The notes beneath the pieces are model-generated. The model had not been told where the DNA came from and did no database searches. It worked only from the letters and a program-made list of their open reading frames with translations. Positions 24,201 to 37,500 of a stretch of DNA of 64,000 nucleotides are shown here, one piece after another. The stretch comes from Trichoplax sp. H2. Taxonomy: Eukaryota; Placozoa; Uniplacotomia; Trichoplacea. Within the stretch, counting starts at the first letter, position 1. The number at the start of each line of letters is the position of its first letter. The translations under genes were made by a program, and so were the position numbers. The stretch covers positions 620,001-684,000 of the forward strand of contig NOWV01000015.1 of assembly GCA_003344405.1 (NCBI GenBank), in the 5' to 3' direction.

Positions 24201-25812
24201 TTTATTATGTAATATCTGATTGAAATCACAAATTTCCAAATTATGAATATTATAAGATTCAGTCTCTACCATTTTATGAGAGTCTTCAGCAACTCGTGTT
24301 GGTGATTGATTGCTAATTAACACTTGTTGAGTAAATAATTTGATAATAGATGATTTACCAACATTACGAGGACCAACAAACATCCCACGAATCAAACTAT
24401 TGCGGCATTGACCTTGATCTAATGCTTTGATATATGCATTGTAATATTTCTTTTGTTGTAAAGCTATAAAATAACAAAATAAAATACTATATTTAATGAA
24501 GAATTACTTAATAAAGTCATACCAACCATAACAATTCGATTAAAGATTTACCTTTGTCTTGAGCTTGTTGATTACTGTTGTCATGTGGGTTGTTATTGCT
24601 GATGTTATTATTTTCCGGTGGCGTAATCTTTATTATACCATTTCCCCAGAATAGCCTAACAAAGCCATCGAAAGCTCTTTTAGCTATTGATGTTGACGGC
24701 TGTAGGTTGGATTGCTGCCATCGTATAATAGCTATGGTATCTCTCATCTTTTTAACACTGGAATGATTTTCACCTAAGACTGATAGTTTTATGTTTAGTG
24801 ACTTCTCATACATAGAAAGAGCCTCACCATAATTGCGTTGATCAAAATAGACATTCCCCATATTGTTATAACATTCTGCAACATTGAGATGATTGTCACC
24901 AAGGACTGACAATCGAATTTTAAGCGATTTATTATACATTGAAAGGGCCTGTTCAAGCTTACCCTGATTCCTATATACAATGCCCATGTTGTTATAAGAT
25001 TGTGCCACATGGGGATGGTTGTGGTTAAGGGCTGACAATCGAATTTTAAGTGACTTTTCGTACATGGAAAGAGCCTCGTCATGCTTTCCTTGTTTCTCAT
25101 AGACGACTCCCATGTTGTTATATGACTTCGAAATATCAGGATGGTTTTGGCCATGAACTGATATTCGAATTTTAAGGGACTTGCTATACATAGAAAGGGC
25201 TTCATCATATCGGCTTTGCTTCTCAAAGGTAACTCCGATATTGTTATACGATTTGGCAATATGAGGATGATTATGTCCAAGGACTGATAACCGAATTTTT
25301 AGAGACTCGTCATACATATCAAGAGCCTTATCATATTGACCTTTAAAATCATAAATTCGTCCAATTTCATGATAAGAATTGGCAATACGTAAGTCTAGCT
25401 TGCCTAAGTATTTTAATTTCATCTCCAAAGATTTCTTACTATCTTCTAATGCTCCATTTAAATCACGCTGTGATGTCTTCAGCTGACCTTGTCGGTATAA
25501 AAATTCAGCCAGTCTGACTGGATCCTGCAGTTTATTAGCCAGATATTTTCCCTTAGCAATCAGCTCCCTGGCTTTAGTCCACTCGTATTGCAATGTATAA
25601 ATGTGACAAGTATTAAGATAAAGATCGCATAGGAATTGATCTATATCAGCGAAAGTATTGGGTATTGATTCAATTTCATTAATAGCTTGCATGTAATAAC
25701 TTTGTGCTTCTTTCAAATTGTAAGCTGTCAGGCATTTCTGACCTTGTGCACATAGAGATTGTATCTGATGAGGAATAGTACTCGCTCTATGACAAAATTG
25801 ATCGGCGGCCAT
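21203..25812 (-). CDS. TPR-Roc GTPase-COR-zinc-death domain protein
   Basis: Exons: 25812-24552, 24463-22283, 21474-21203; phases 1/1; 1237 aa. The start is ATGGCCGCC at 25812, with an in-frame TAG 39 bases upstream. In order: an N-terminal helical region (1-95); five or six kinesin-light-chain-type TPRs of 42 residues (about 130-390); a linker; a Roc domain with G1 GPRNVGKS (451-458), G3 WDFGG (about 610-614), G4 SHSD (about 700-703) and a 150-residue polar insert between G1 and G3; COR starting at PIRWYIMA (about 783); a zinc pair CSEC/CQHC (about 1100-1126); and a death domain (1148-1237) with conserved GLDW, LLNLWY and LNELQIALKMINRNDI. Roc-COR proteins are dimeric GTPases, and death domains recruit partners of the same fold. 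The order resembles DAPK1 (ankyrin-Roc-COR-death) with TPRs replacing ankyrin repeats and kinase. A signalling scaffold in cell death or defence is inferred. Confidence 0.92.
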
Positions 25813-28576
25813 ATATTCCAATTTAGTAATAATTAACTAGCGAAAAAGTTGTAGAGGTTAGAGGCCTTGTAACGTCTGCACACATTGATTCCTAACATCA
25901 ATAGAACATTGAAAGAAATGAAATTATATCTAAACTATATATCTAAATGTTATTGAAATATTTATTTAATTCTAGATCCATCAATCTTTTGCATGCACAA
26001 ATAATCATGCTTCAATAAAATTACAAATACAAATAGTATAATATAAAGGTTGTTAGGTACAGCACGATGGAAAAATTCTTAAATAGAAAGATCCACTTGT
26101 GATTCGTATACACGTACAAATGCAATTTCAGTTACCCTTACAGATTAATGATTCTAGACTATTACCAAAGATAAAATACTGGCTAAGAATTACCTTTACT
26201 AGCAAATTGGAGTTCTTTTCAGTCAGAATAGTTATTTATACGAATCATTACAAACTGCACACTAGCGGTGATGTGAGAGAATAATCAGTACCAAATCAAA
26301 TATTTATTTTAATACTTATACAAATTAATGTAATTAAAGTACTACAACTGATAAAATGGAGGAAAAAAGAAATAGGATATGTAATATACTCAGTATTTAA
26401 TATAAATATTGACATTAGCGGTAAAATAAAATATACCAATCGTAATGGTGTAAGACAACTTACGTTAAGAATCGATCCAATGTCTTCACGTTGTATTTAC
26501 TTTCGGATAGGCCTGGTGTTATGACGGATGTTTAAACTTATAACAGCTGCTTATCAGTCAATACTCAATTATCAACCAATTATGATTTAATTTTAGTTCA
26601 TAGACGTATACAAGTCTAACTTGTTCAAATAAACTCTACTTTCGCTTGTTCCAAAATAATGAAGAGAAACGAAAATGAAAAGCCCTGCCACGCGATTAAT
26701 GTCATCAATACTGCGCAATAGCATATTCGTATGCCTTAATTGCTCTATTTAAATTCTTCCCGGAGATTAATGGCATAATGGTTGATCTTTATATTGTTAT
26801 ATAGTGGAAGGCTTAATTAAAAATATTGTCAACTCTCACCAGGCATATATTATAACAGGTAGTTACAATGTAGGCGTATAATACTACTGCATATAGTCCC
26901 ATGTAAGACAAGAGTTGGTAATTTCAATAAAGGTTTTATAAATGGAACTATGGTAATCAAGAAAAGGCTATCCCCTCCATCACAATATCGAGAATGAACT
27001 TTGAGTTAATAATAGAGCAAGGCTGCATAAAATTACAAGGCTGTTTGAGGCTCATTTAATGACCTATGTACAGTATAAAAGCTACGGTATGTCGTTAAAG
27101 TAATATATTCTATCAAATCACTTCTTCCTTGTTTTACCTATATAATAAAGTACTACGAGTAGGTAGCCCTACTCTAATCTAGTCATCTATAAGGTTAGGC
27201 TCTAAGTGTAGCAATTAAAAATAATTTACAACTTAAAACTTATTGTTGAATATTTCAATAGTAAAACTTAGACCACATAAATTATACACAGCTAGCTCTC
27301 AGGTTTTAGATTGAACTATCTCCTACCAAGGCACCCTGCAATCTTACTTAAGGCTACAGCGATCGTCGCTAAATTACCCACCAACAGTGCACGACTATCT
27401 TAATACCTAAATGTAATCTTTGACATCACCAGTTTACTCAGATCTAGCGCTCATCTTATGATTACTGGAATTTCATGATCGAGCGTATTTTGCTACAGCC
27501 TAGTTCTCTAGCTTGTTGAAATCTCTGATGATATCTTGACTTTATGTACATACATTCGCCTGAGTAATACGTATGGATTGATTTCTACCATAGTGCCAAT
27601 AAATCCGATAAATCGTTATTTACTTTATTTACATTATTATACAATCAAAAATTGATTCTTTCCTATAGTTACTATAACATAGTGTACAGGTATAAATGTT
27701 AATACGGTGTCAAATAGGCGTAACTATATCGATAGAGGATATCGAACGAAGAACAATCATTAGGATTTATTCCATTCTCCACCCGTAATATACTGTAGCC
27801 CTGCTTCGATTCATTAAAAAATAAATACATATATGCAGTGTTTACTTCTAAATACAGTATAGTTTATTTTTAGTGAAACGTTTATTTCCACTAGACTGTA
27901 TCATAACTCTTAATATGCTTAACTTATATTTAACGATTTACACTGCGGAAATCTTAGACTCTAGCTAGATTATACCGTAACATTACCGTTGCATAGAAGT
28001 AACATATTATTATGAATCATCCGTGTCTATAAGTAATTTCCTCCTGCAGTGCTCTTAACATTATAAAATCTATCTTCTTTCGCCTATCGCATTAATTAGT
28101 TCTGGTAGTTATATGGTAAGCTTGCACGTAGTTCAATAAATATTACTCTTCCGTTAACTATTCTATTTTACTTTATTGCGACGAATGTCGAACTCTCAAC
28201 CTTCCAAAATATCACAATATATATGACCTAATACATAAAAAAATAATCCTGGTATTAGAATGTACAAATAAGTCTAAAATTGAGTTGTAGATGGGTGATA
28301 GTGATGAGACATTTACATAATCTAAAGACCATCTAACTAAATCACTATTTCCAATTTAGTAGGCTAGCAAGAGTCAATAATAATACATCGATAGAACAGT
28401 TTTGCTGAAAATTAGAGTAATAACTATTCATAGGATATTATTAAAAAATCAGTTTCAGTGGCATTTCCAAGGACGGTCAATGTAATAAATTAAAAAATCT
28501 TGTCTGGGTTGATTCTTTTTCTTTTCATCCAGTATACCATTAACGTCCATGATACTTAGACGTTACTTACAATATA
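25813..28576. other. Spacer between TPR-Roc-COR and KDM3 genes
   Basis: The left part contains the 5' flank of the minus-strand TPR gene, with the duplicated block at 26435-26610. The right part must hold the 3' UTR of KDM3. Short frames such as 26099-26284 (+) show no family motif, and no repeats, RNA genes or transposon ends are evident. Confidence 0.5.
26435..26610. repeat. Duplicated upstream block, copy beside the intact TPR-Roc-COR gene
   Basis: This is the partner of 19860-20070: GTAAGACAACTTACGTTAA, then GGATAGGCCTGGTGTTATG and GCTTATCAGTC. It lies about 620 bp upstream of the minus-strand ATG at 25812 and may hold promoter elements kept after duplication, or may simply be slow-diverging duplicate DNA. 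Confidence 0.55.
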
Positions 28577-31500
28577 TCAAGTGGACAAAGCATTTTTTAC
28601 AGTATGGTACAAAATGTTTTTAATCTGTCGATCAAAGCAAGCCATTAATTAGTTAAGTATTAAGAGAAGAAGGTAATTTCTAGCTTAATGATAATTATCG
28701 ATAGACAAACCTGTAACTTATCTTCATGGTTACTGTGGAAATCAGACAATTTTCGAAATTCTTCAGTTAATTTCAAGCATTGATTAATATGCTAAGAAAT
28801 GAATAATAAAAAGATAAACTTCTATGTTCATTTTAAGCACTGATCAATCAGTCGATATGCCGTGAAATGAATATAAAGTTTTCCTATTCTTTCGTTCATT
28901 TTAAGTAATAATTTATAAGTTATAAAATTAATATTTCTTCCTATTCGATATAGTATAGACCAGTAATTGTATAATAATCTCTACAGCGATATCTCGATGA
29001 AAAATGTACATTTTATGCGATGTACTGTAAAGGCTCTCGTAGTAGCCTATTATTGTTGTGATATTTTATTGCTTAAATCAAGATGTAAAACTTCTCTTTA
29101 TTATACTATCGGGAATGCCACAAGATTTATTATTGTAAGCTAATATTGGTCGACGATTGCACTTACTTCAGGTGAGATAAAGTCTTCCGCTATTTTTATA
29201 CAGTTATTTAAATTTTTAACCTATAGAAACAACAAATAGGCAAGGTCAAACTAAATGATATATATTCGATGATAGTTTCACTATAATGTACCTTGTTCCA
29301 GTATCATAAATGCATATGATTTGCCTACCTGATGGGGAGCACCGGCTGGAATAATGATGGCATCACCTTGACATTGTAAAATAGCCCAGCCTTTTACCTC
29401 ATATCTTTCATGGAGGATTTTTCTTAGACTTGGCGTAATGTAGAAGCTCTATAAGAAATAATATATTTTATAAAGGACACCAGTTATACGTTTTATTGAT
29501 ATATCCAACTCACCTGGTCATGAATGGGATCCGAATGAATAGTCTGTTTTTTATCACAATGCTCTCTTAAAAATAATCGAATTTTATCGACATAATCAGG
29601 ACTATAGATATGCCAAATCGCGCCCTATGCAAATAAAATTGCCATCAGAACTTGATACACGAAAAGTCTCAAGGTTAATAAACAACTATTAAGGAATTTA
29701 TATTCTTGTACTTACGGGCATTTCACCATTTTTCGTAACTCTCTTAATTTGAGATTCGTCGCAATCTTCATAATCTAGATCGTTTAAAGTAACTGCAAGA
29801 TAGTAAAACAAGAATACATTCAATTCAGATACGAGTATCTCTTTCATTGTACATAGAGAATATTAAGTTAAAAAATATCTGATACTGACAACGTTTTCCA
29901 TCTTTACTGTATGCCCAGGATACGTAGACCTAACATCATATTATTATTGAAAGGATGGTTAAAAAGGCGGCTAAAAAGTGTACCCCGTAGAATAAACTAT
30001 GTAAAGAATGATCGTTTTTCTTTTTTAATATTTTATAATATCAAATTATATGCACCATCGTATTAATTGCATCCGATATATCGATGTGAAGATTCGTCGT
30101 ACCAGAATTAGGATATGCAGCACTACCTGTAGAAAACTAGAATGTTAGTGCCTATATTGATCAATTTGGATGCTATAAATAAACAAAATATAACCCAGCC
30201 TGCCCTCACCATATGCATTGTACATTTTCGGACCTAAATCTGGTTTAACACAGTTTGGTGGTAGGCTGTAATGAAAAAATAACTTGGTTAATGAATGAAA
30301 ATACTAGTAAATCACGAGATTAATAAAAATTTTAACTTTTTTCCTAACTGAGCCGCTAAGTTTAAGGAGCCATCACGTGAAGTAAGTTCGGGAAATGGAA
30401 AGGCCGACATGATATCATCATATCTATATGGTTACGAAAACACGTGTATGCATACTTATAAATCATATTAACTTTAATAGGATTAAAAAAGACGGAGATT
30501 ATTACCCATCAGGAAAGACTTCACGAAAATCTGCAGCTGGCGGCCAGTCCTGAAATGTTAATATCAATATGCCGTGAATGGGTCAACTTCCATCAATATA
30601 GTTATTATTTACTTACTTTTAGCTTTAATATTTCTGTACTTTCATTCCTGAATTTTGTCCTTTCTGTTACAGACAAATAAACAATGTTAATAATGACAGA
30701 GACATGCTTGGTAATACGGTTTATCTTGATTGCTAATGCTTAAACTACTATCGTAATCTATAACCTTTATAATTTTCAAATCCTAGCCAAAATTTGTCTT
30801 TAGGAAAGTTTTTCATTACCGCTCCAGTTCTACAATTTATAACTTCACACGTTGATTGAGCTAATATGGATAACAGTAAATAAAGATAAATTTTAAAATA
30901 GTTTGCCAAATCTATATTGAACTACATCGCATTCGCTATATACCAAAATTTTTGATAAAGTACTGAGGATTCCAAAATTTTGAATTCGTTTTATGATGAA
31001 TGCCACATACCACAACAGGCTATGTACAAGTTAACAAATTATTAATTTAGTCCATCAGCTGAAATAGTAGTATGTTTTATAATTATATAAAATGTAGATT
31101 AGTAAAACTAGTTACATACTTCATTTTTTATCCACCTCTTGAGAAAAAAATGTATGTTATTCGAGTGATCAGGTTCATTTAATAGCACTAATTTGTCATC
31201 GCATATATATTTAAAAGGGGGATCTAGATTCAGTCATAACCCAATTATTGTTAGTCGTATACTTGTCGTACTTATTATATAAGAATTGCATGTACGCGTA
31301 CATAATCAGAACTAATATCGTCCACATCGATCATTTTGATCTATTAATTCTGGATGCATTAGTAAATAACAATACCGTAGATCTAAAGCAGCTCAAGGAA
31401 CTGATAGATTTCAATGTAATGATGTCCTGAAGTTTATAATAAAATAGTAAATAGGTACGATCGTATATGCTACTGTATTTGATATTATGAATTTCTATAA

Positions 31501-34500
31501 TTCATTAGTAAGTGATATTTACTTGGATATGTAAAGTAGCCTAAGATAGAATAAATGTACTTATTAGGTACTTTATCGATATAACATTATAATGTAGCAT
31601 TAGCGAACTGTATCTTATTAATATGATGTAATAAATTGTACAATACATCAGCAAGTAGTAACCATGTTTAAATCAGCTCAAGATTAGGGTAACTAGACTA
31701 TAGTACCTTTTAATTCGGGATTAAGTGTCGAAATACTCGTATATTTTATTCGTTTAATTCTTTTGGATAATGTCGATTGCAATTTAGACATAGCTTAAAT
31801 AGATAAAGTTAACGCCATTAATAATGACAAGCATTATCGCAAAATAGCCATACAATCTTAATTACTAACCTTTAAGAGGTATTATTTCCGTTAAAATGAG
31901 TCTTTCCATAGTATGTAATTTACGACTTTTACCGCATTTTAGCCAAGATATACAGCTGGACTTATTTTTATCTGAATATCATAGCATAATGTCAATATTA
32001 TGCCATCTAAAATATCGCATTATCATCCACTTCGACTACTAACCCATACTTGAATTTTGAATAAAATCCTCTTGAACACATTCTTTACAAACAGTAAATC
32101 CACAATATTTACAGGTCCAATGAACATTAAATATAGAAGTTCTACAAACATCGCATAGTTCTCGAAATCCATCAACGGACGGCTTGATATAAATAGAGTC
32201 TAAAGGAATCGCAAGTTCATGTAATATTGTTATGGATGAGATCAAAATGTACATGATCGCCTAGTAAACATCTAATAATTTATTTACTCACTGCTGTATG
32301 CATAATAATCAAGAATTGAACACGCATACTTCTACCTTTATCCCCTTGCTTTATAGCCTGCAGTTCGTCCGCTAATATTGTTAAAAATATTTCACCAGTG
32401 CATTGTAAAATGTATCTGGAGATCAATTTTTCACATTTTTCCCTCTTTCCTGAAGATTGAATTGAAGAAAAACACTGAGATGGAATTTTATTACTTAAAA
32501 CGCGATCTAATTCATCCTGATTCGAAGTAGAGATTGATTACAGGATTACCATTTTTTCCCGGTAGCCATATATTACTAATAGTACTGTTTTTATCTAAGC
32601 AGAATTCACGAGCGTTCCATTTGCCTGCAAAGGATAGCCTAGAATAACAAAACGGATAAATGCAGCCAGAATTTAAAAAACATAGGTTAGGACGTACTGA
32701 GACTTGGTAAGATTTTAAATATTGCATCTCCTTCTTATTAGCTAGCTTAGCAGAAATTACTTACAATCGGAAATTGAGGAAGCGGCAGCAATTATCTTCT
32801 ATATCTGAATTATCGTCTTGGAAAGAACCACAATCTAGGCAGCGTGGCAAGTATTTAACCAATTGATTGCAACTACAGGGCTGCCATAAAATAAACGGTT
32901 ATAATATGGATAATTACGAATGTATATACAATCATTATCAAGCTAACATTAATCCAGAACTTTTTTAGTAATGAGATATACCTGTGGCGTTAACGAACCA
33001 TCTTTTGGTAGAGATTTTGGCATAGCTTTAAATGCAAATTTTTAACATCAACTATTATACTCCGCTTTTAATACGAATATCGATTGTTGAATTAGCGTAT
33101 AATCGATGCCAAGGAGATACTATGATTGTAAAAATGATAGTATAACTTACTTTTCCGTTTCTTTACAGAATCCGTAGATTTAACTCCATTATTAAAGTCT
33201 TGTTTCCCAGAGTGATTTGGAGGTATAGGTGATAATGCGCTCGTAGATACTTCCGCCCAGGATTCTGCTTGGATGGCTTTGGAAACATTTAAGCAAGATT
33301 TAGGTAAGGAATCTGCTTCAGGTTTCGACCAAGAATCCGTAACTGGCAAGGTCGTACGCATAGCGAGAGTTTCAGTAAGGGATTTAGGTGCTGCTTTTGC
33401 CTGATGCTTTGTAACTGGTAGAGCTTGAGGCCCTATCGGAAGCGACGTAAGTTGCTTTGAAGACGATGAGCTCCGAATTGATGTTAAATCTTGATTCCTA
33501 AAATTATCTGATTTTAAATTCATAATTTTTTTCTTCTTTTTTTTTGATTGATATTCAAGACAATTTAGCTCAAATTGAAATTTATCGATTTCTCTCGTTT
33601 CATGTGGCAAGTCTATCGGCGATTCTTGAGCATTATATGCGTAATCAGAAAGCGTAGCCTTAGTGTTCACGTTGATGGCGGATAGATCTTCTGCTTTAGC
33701 TGGATCGTTACCTGATTTTTCAACATCAGGTGGCGGAAAATTTTCATTGATATCTTCTAACGCTGCCGTTTTGCAGTCACCTGAAGAATTTCTTCTCGCT
33801 TCATCTGGTAAATTTTTCTGCGATTCTTGAGAATTATATGTATGAGCATGAAGCGTAGCCTTAGTGTTTACATTGGGGATCGGTAAATCTTCTGCATGAA
33901 CTGGATCATTATCTGATTTTTCAACATTAGCTGGTGAAAGATTGTCATTGGAATCTTTTGACGCCGCCATTTTAGAATCTTCTGAAGAATTCTTATTTTC
34001 CGGCGGTAGACTAGTCATTTGCACTATCTTTTCAGATTGGATTGGGTTTATATCCACGGCATCCGTATTTTTAGATGATTTTGTTTCACAATCAAACTTC
34101 CTTCTACGTTTTCTTCTTGGTTGTAATAATCTAAGAGCATCATTCCAATTACTGGGGGTAATAGGATCCAATTGATTCTTCTTGGTTAGCAAGAATGAGT
34201 GATCTTGATCATTGCATGAAACGCTATTGAGTAAATTATTCGTAGGTGATGATGATAATGTGGTAGTTGGCGTAGCCATAACTTTAGAAGTAGGGATCTC
34301 GAGCTCTAAGTGATTATTATTTGAATGCATGTCGTCATAATTACTGTTAGGGAAAATACCATTTTGTCGACTTTCAGATTGAGTAACTAAACACAATTTA
34401 ATCCAATATAGATTAATGTTGCATTAGTAAATTGATTCGTTCACTGATTTGAATCAACTCAAAATGTGGAGACAATACCAATTTAAAGATTTACGACGTG

Positions 34501-37500
34501 TTTATTAATCTAAGCTTACCCATGGTTGGATTAAAATTGGAACCATTGATACATTGATACAACTACAAATGTACAAAGTTTATAAGGAACAGTTAAAAAT
34601 AGGATATTTAATTTAAACAAATTATTATTGCTGAAAACGCTATGTAACATCCTAGGAAATCGTCCTTGTCAAATTGCTATCCTACCGGTATTGATTGAGT
34701 AGAAATCTTAAAATTAGAGGGTTTTTATGAATCTTTTTTCGGTATCAAAACTTAAATAGCACTAATAGTAATGGATGGCTAAAGGCATTTATTAATGAAC
34801 GCCTAATTCTTGATAAAGTATAGTACAGAGTTCTTCTATTCGTATCGTAATAAGCTAACTTGCTTCCTATAACATGCAATACAACCACGAAATATCTTCG
34901 TATTGTAGAGATCTTATAATACAGTCATCTTAAATTGCGATGATTAGGTATTGTATTCTGTGAAAGGATCTTCGCGACTGCGAAAGGTTAGTTTTAATAT
35001 TGTAAAATTTCGTAGTGTGGAAATGTGCTTGCAAATCTTATTAATATGAAAAGACATGGAAGAAAAGCAATCGATGATTTCCTTTCTATATAAGAATAAT
35101 ATTCTAGCATCGTGCTTTTTCAAATATCTTTGCTGTCGCTAAAATGACTATTTTACTTAGAATCTTAATTACAGGGATATATATCTATTTGGCTAGCTAT
35201 CCCTTTTGAAATTTTAATGCTAGCATCAAGTTCTTCATGAATGTAGTAATTATTTTAAGAATTTTTCACGAATATTAATCATACGGCATCTGAATCCATA
35301 AACTAACCTTGATATTACTGAGTGAGAACAATCTATTAAGCCGCCCATGACGAAAGCATGTACTTTCGTCGGATAATTCAGCCAAAATTTCATCTGTATT
35401 TAATTCAATTAAAGAGAATCGTCAATTTATTATAGTTGCTCGTATTCTTCGCGATTAATGATTTAGTCTTATGCTCGCCTATGACAAACTGATGCATAAT
35501 AAAACATGCTAGCAATATTTCCAGGTAAGGAATAGAGCTCTACTCATTCAAACTAATTTGTACCTGAGATCATTGGTCGAATATCAGTTATTTTTGGATC
35601 AAGCAACTTTGATTGCAAAGTCATTCGATCAAATATGGAGCAATGATTGCCACTAAAATCTTGAATTACGCCTTCACGCCACTGCCTGATCTCGCTTAGA
35701 TAGAATAATACTTTGCAGCCCAATAATGCACGGTCTCCTAAGATAATTTAAACGAAGACATTGCAATTATAAAAATCCTACCCATTATCAACTATGTTAA
35801 TAATAGCATGAAACTGATTCTGATATATTTAATCTCTTAAATTATCAAGCATGTCCATTGCAGCAATAAAATAGATTCTAATCGAGTTAATCTCGTAGAT
35901 CAATGATAAGAATTAGATTAGTAAAAATTGATTCCGAACATAATATTTTGACTGCAACTATGAAGCTAATTACAGTTATGCTAATCTCACAGGTTATCGA
36001 TGATATTAATTAACTACGGTATAGAATAAAAACAATTCCTATCACGTTAATGATCTGATAGATCATTAACATTGTTATTTGCAGTAATAGAATTAACGTC
36101 GACTATGCAAGATCCATAGATCTTCATGATATTAATCATGGCGGTAAAACTAATACTGATCATATTAATCCCTTAGATTCTAGCTATTAACGATATCGAT
36201 TACGAGGATAAATCTGATTTCGATCACACCAAACTCAGATTAATTATCAATGGTACGAATTAAAATAAGAAAAACTGATTCGAGTTATCTCTTCAGTCAC
36301 TCTAATAACATTAATTACAGCAGTAAAACTGTCTCCCATCGCGCTAAATGATCGTCAAGGATATTACTGTAGTATCCTTGATTCGGTCATGTTAGTTTCT
36401 TTGATTAACAAAGATACTCTAGAATCTAGACTATCGACGGTAGGAACTAGAACGGTAAAATCGATTCAGTTCAGGCTAATTCCTAATTATCGACGATATT
36501 AATTAACTATAATAATAAAACTAAATCTAAATGCACTAATCTCATATCCGTGCGATGCAATTATAATTATTAATACGAATTACTTCAGTAAAACTGATTT
36601 CCATCATATCGGTCTCATAAATTGTAATTAAGGCAATAAATACTAATTCTGATTCTGATCGTACCAATTTCATAAATTACTAACTAGATAAAAGACAGCC
36701 AAGAAATGACGTAGTTACTGCATGATGGACTACAGCATTTTATGCCACGAGTATCGTGATATAGGGTCGAATATAAGTATATTATGAAAAATATTCTTAC
36801 GTTGTAGTATTAGATATTTGCTTTTCTTCTCAAGGAACCAATGCACAATCGCCCGTTGAATATCTACGAGGCAGTTAAGCTCCCTATTACTACCACAGTA
36901 AGGTCTTGGACAAGGTACCACATGAGCATAAGAATTTGCTAATGGTTGAACAACAACTTGCTTATCATCTTGGTCAAAGTGAAATCGATCGACAAGAGGA
37001 TAGAAAACCTGTTAAAAATGAACTCTGATCAATAATAATAATCAAAAATAATGCAAATAATATAAACCCATAATAAGATCGATCTTGCACAGCTGATCTA
37101 TCTCTGCCTTTTAATTACTCTTGTACTTTATAACTTGAAGTAAAATAATACAGTGATACCAATCATGCCAATTCTCATTGTTAGATTCTTTTAAAGTTCT
37201 AGTATGTCTGCATGTTATGTCTTATACTGCGATCAGTAACTGTTAATCATTACTATAAAAATGCTACTGATCAATAAACACTTTACTACCACTATTCAAT
37301 GTCTGTAATAGCATACTAAAAGATGCAGTATTCAAAGCGCATAGGGTACTAGTATAGTTTTTACTAAAATAAACTGTAGCGGCCAGTAAAAAGATGTTCA
37401 TCACTGTGCAAATTATAGGGCTCTAAAATAATCGTTTATGCATTAGTTATGGTTAATAATTAAATATAAATTGTTGTTATTCTATTTGCTACAGCTTAAT

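Noticed and set aside
24578-25280. Frames overlapping the TPR exon on both strands (24578-24766 plus; 24795-25280 minus)
   Set aside because: They are shadows of the repetitive TPR coding sequence in other frames.
32512-32550. A 27-33-base intron between the KDM3 cysteine exons
   Set aside because: Too short. A normal intron of about 100 bases from 32549 to 32450 with a pyrimidine-rich acceptor keeps phase.
34510-34523. ATGG before a GTAAGC donor, a possible KDM3 start at 34523
   Set aside because: The exon at 35737-35564 joins 34386 in the right phase and three further upstream exons align with the KDM3 N-terminal region, so the gene starts at 41907.
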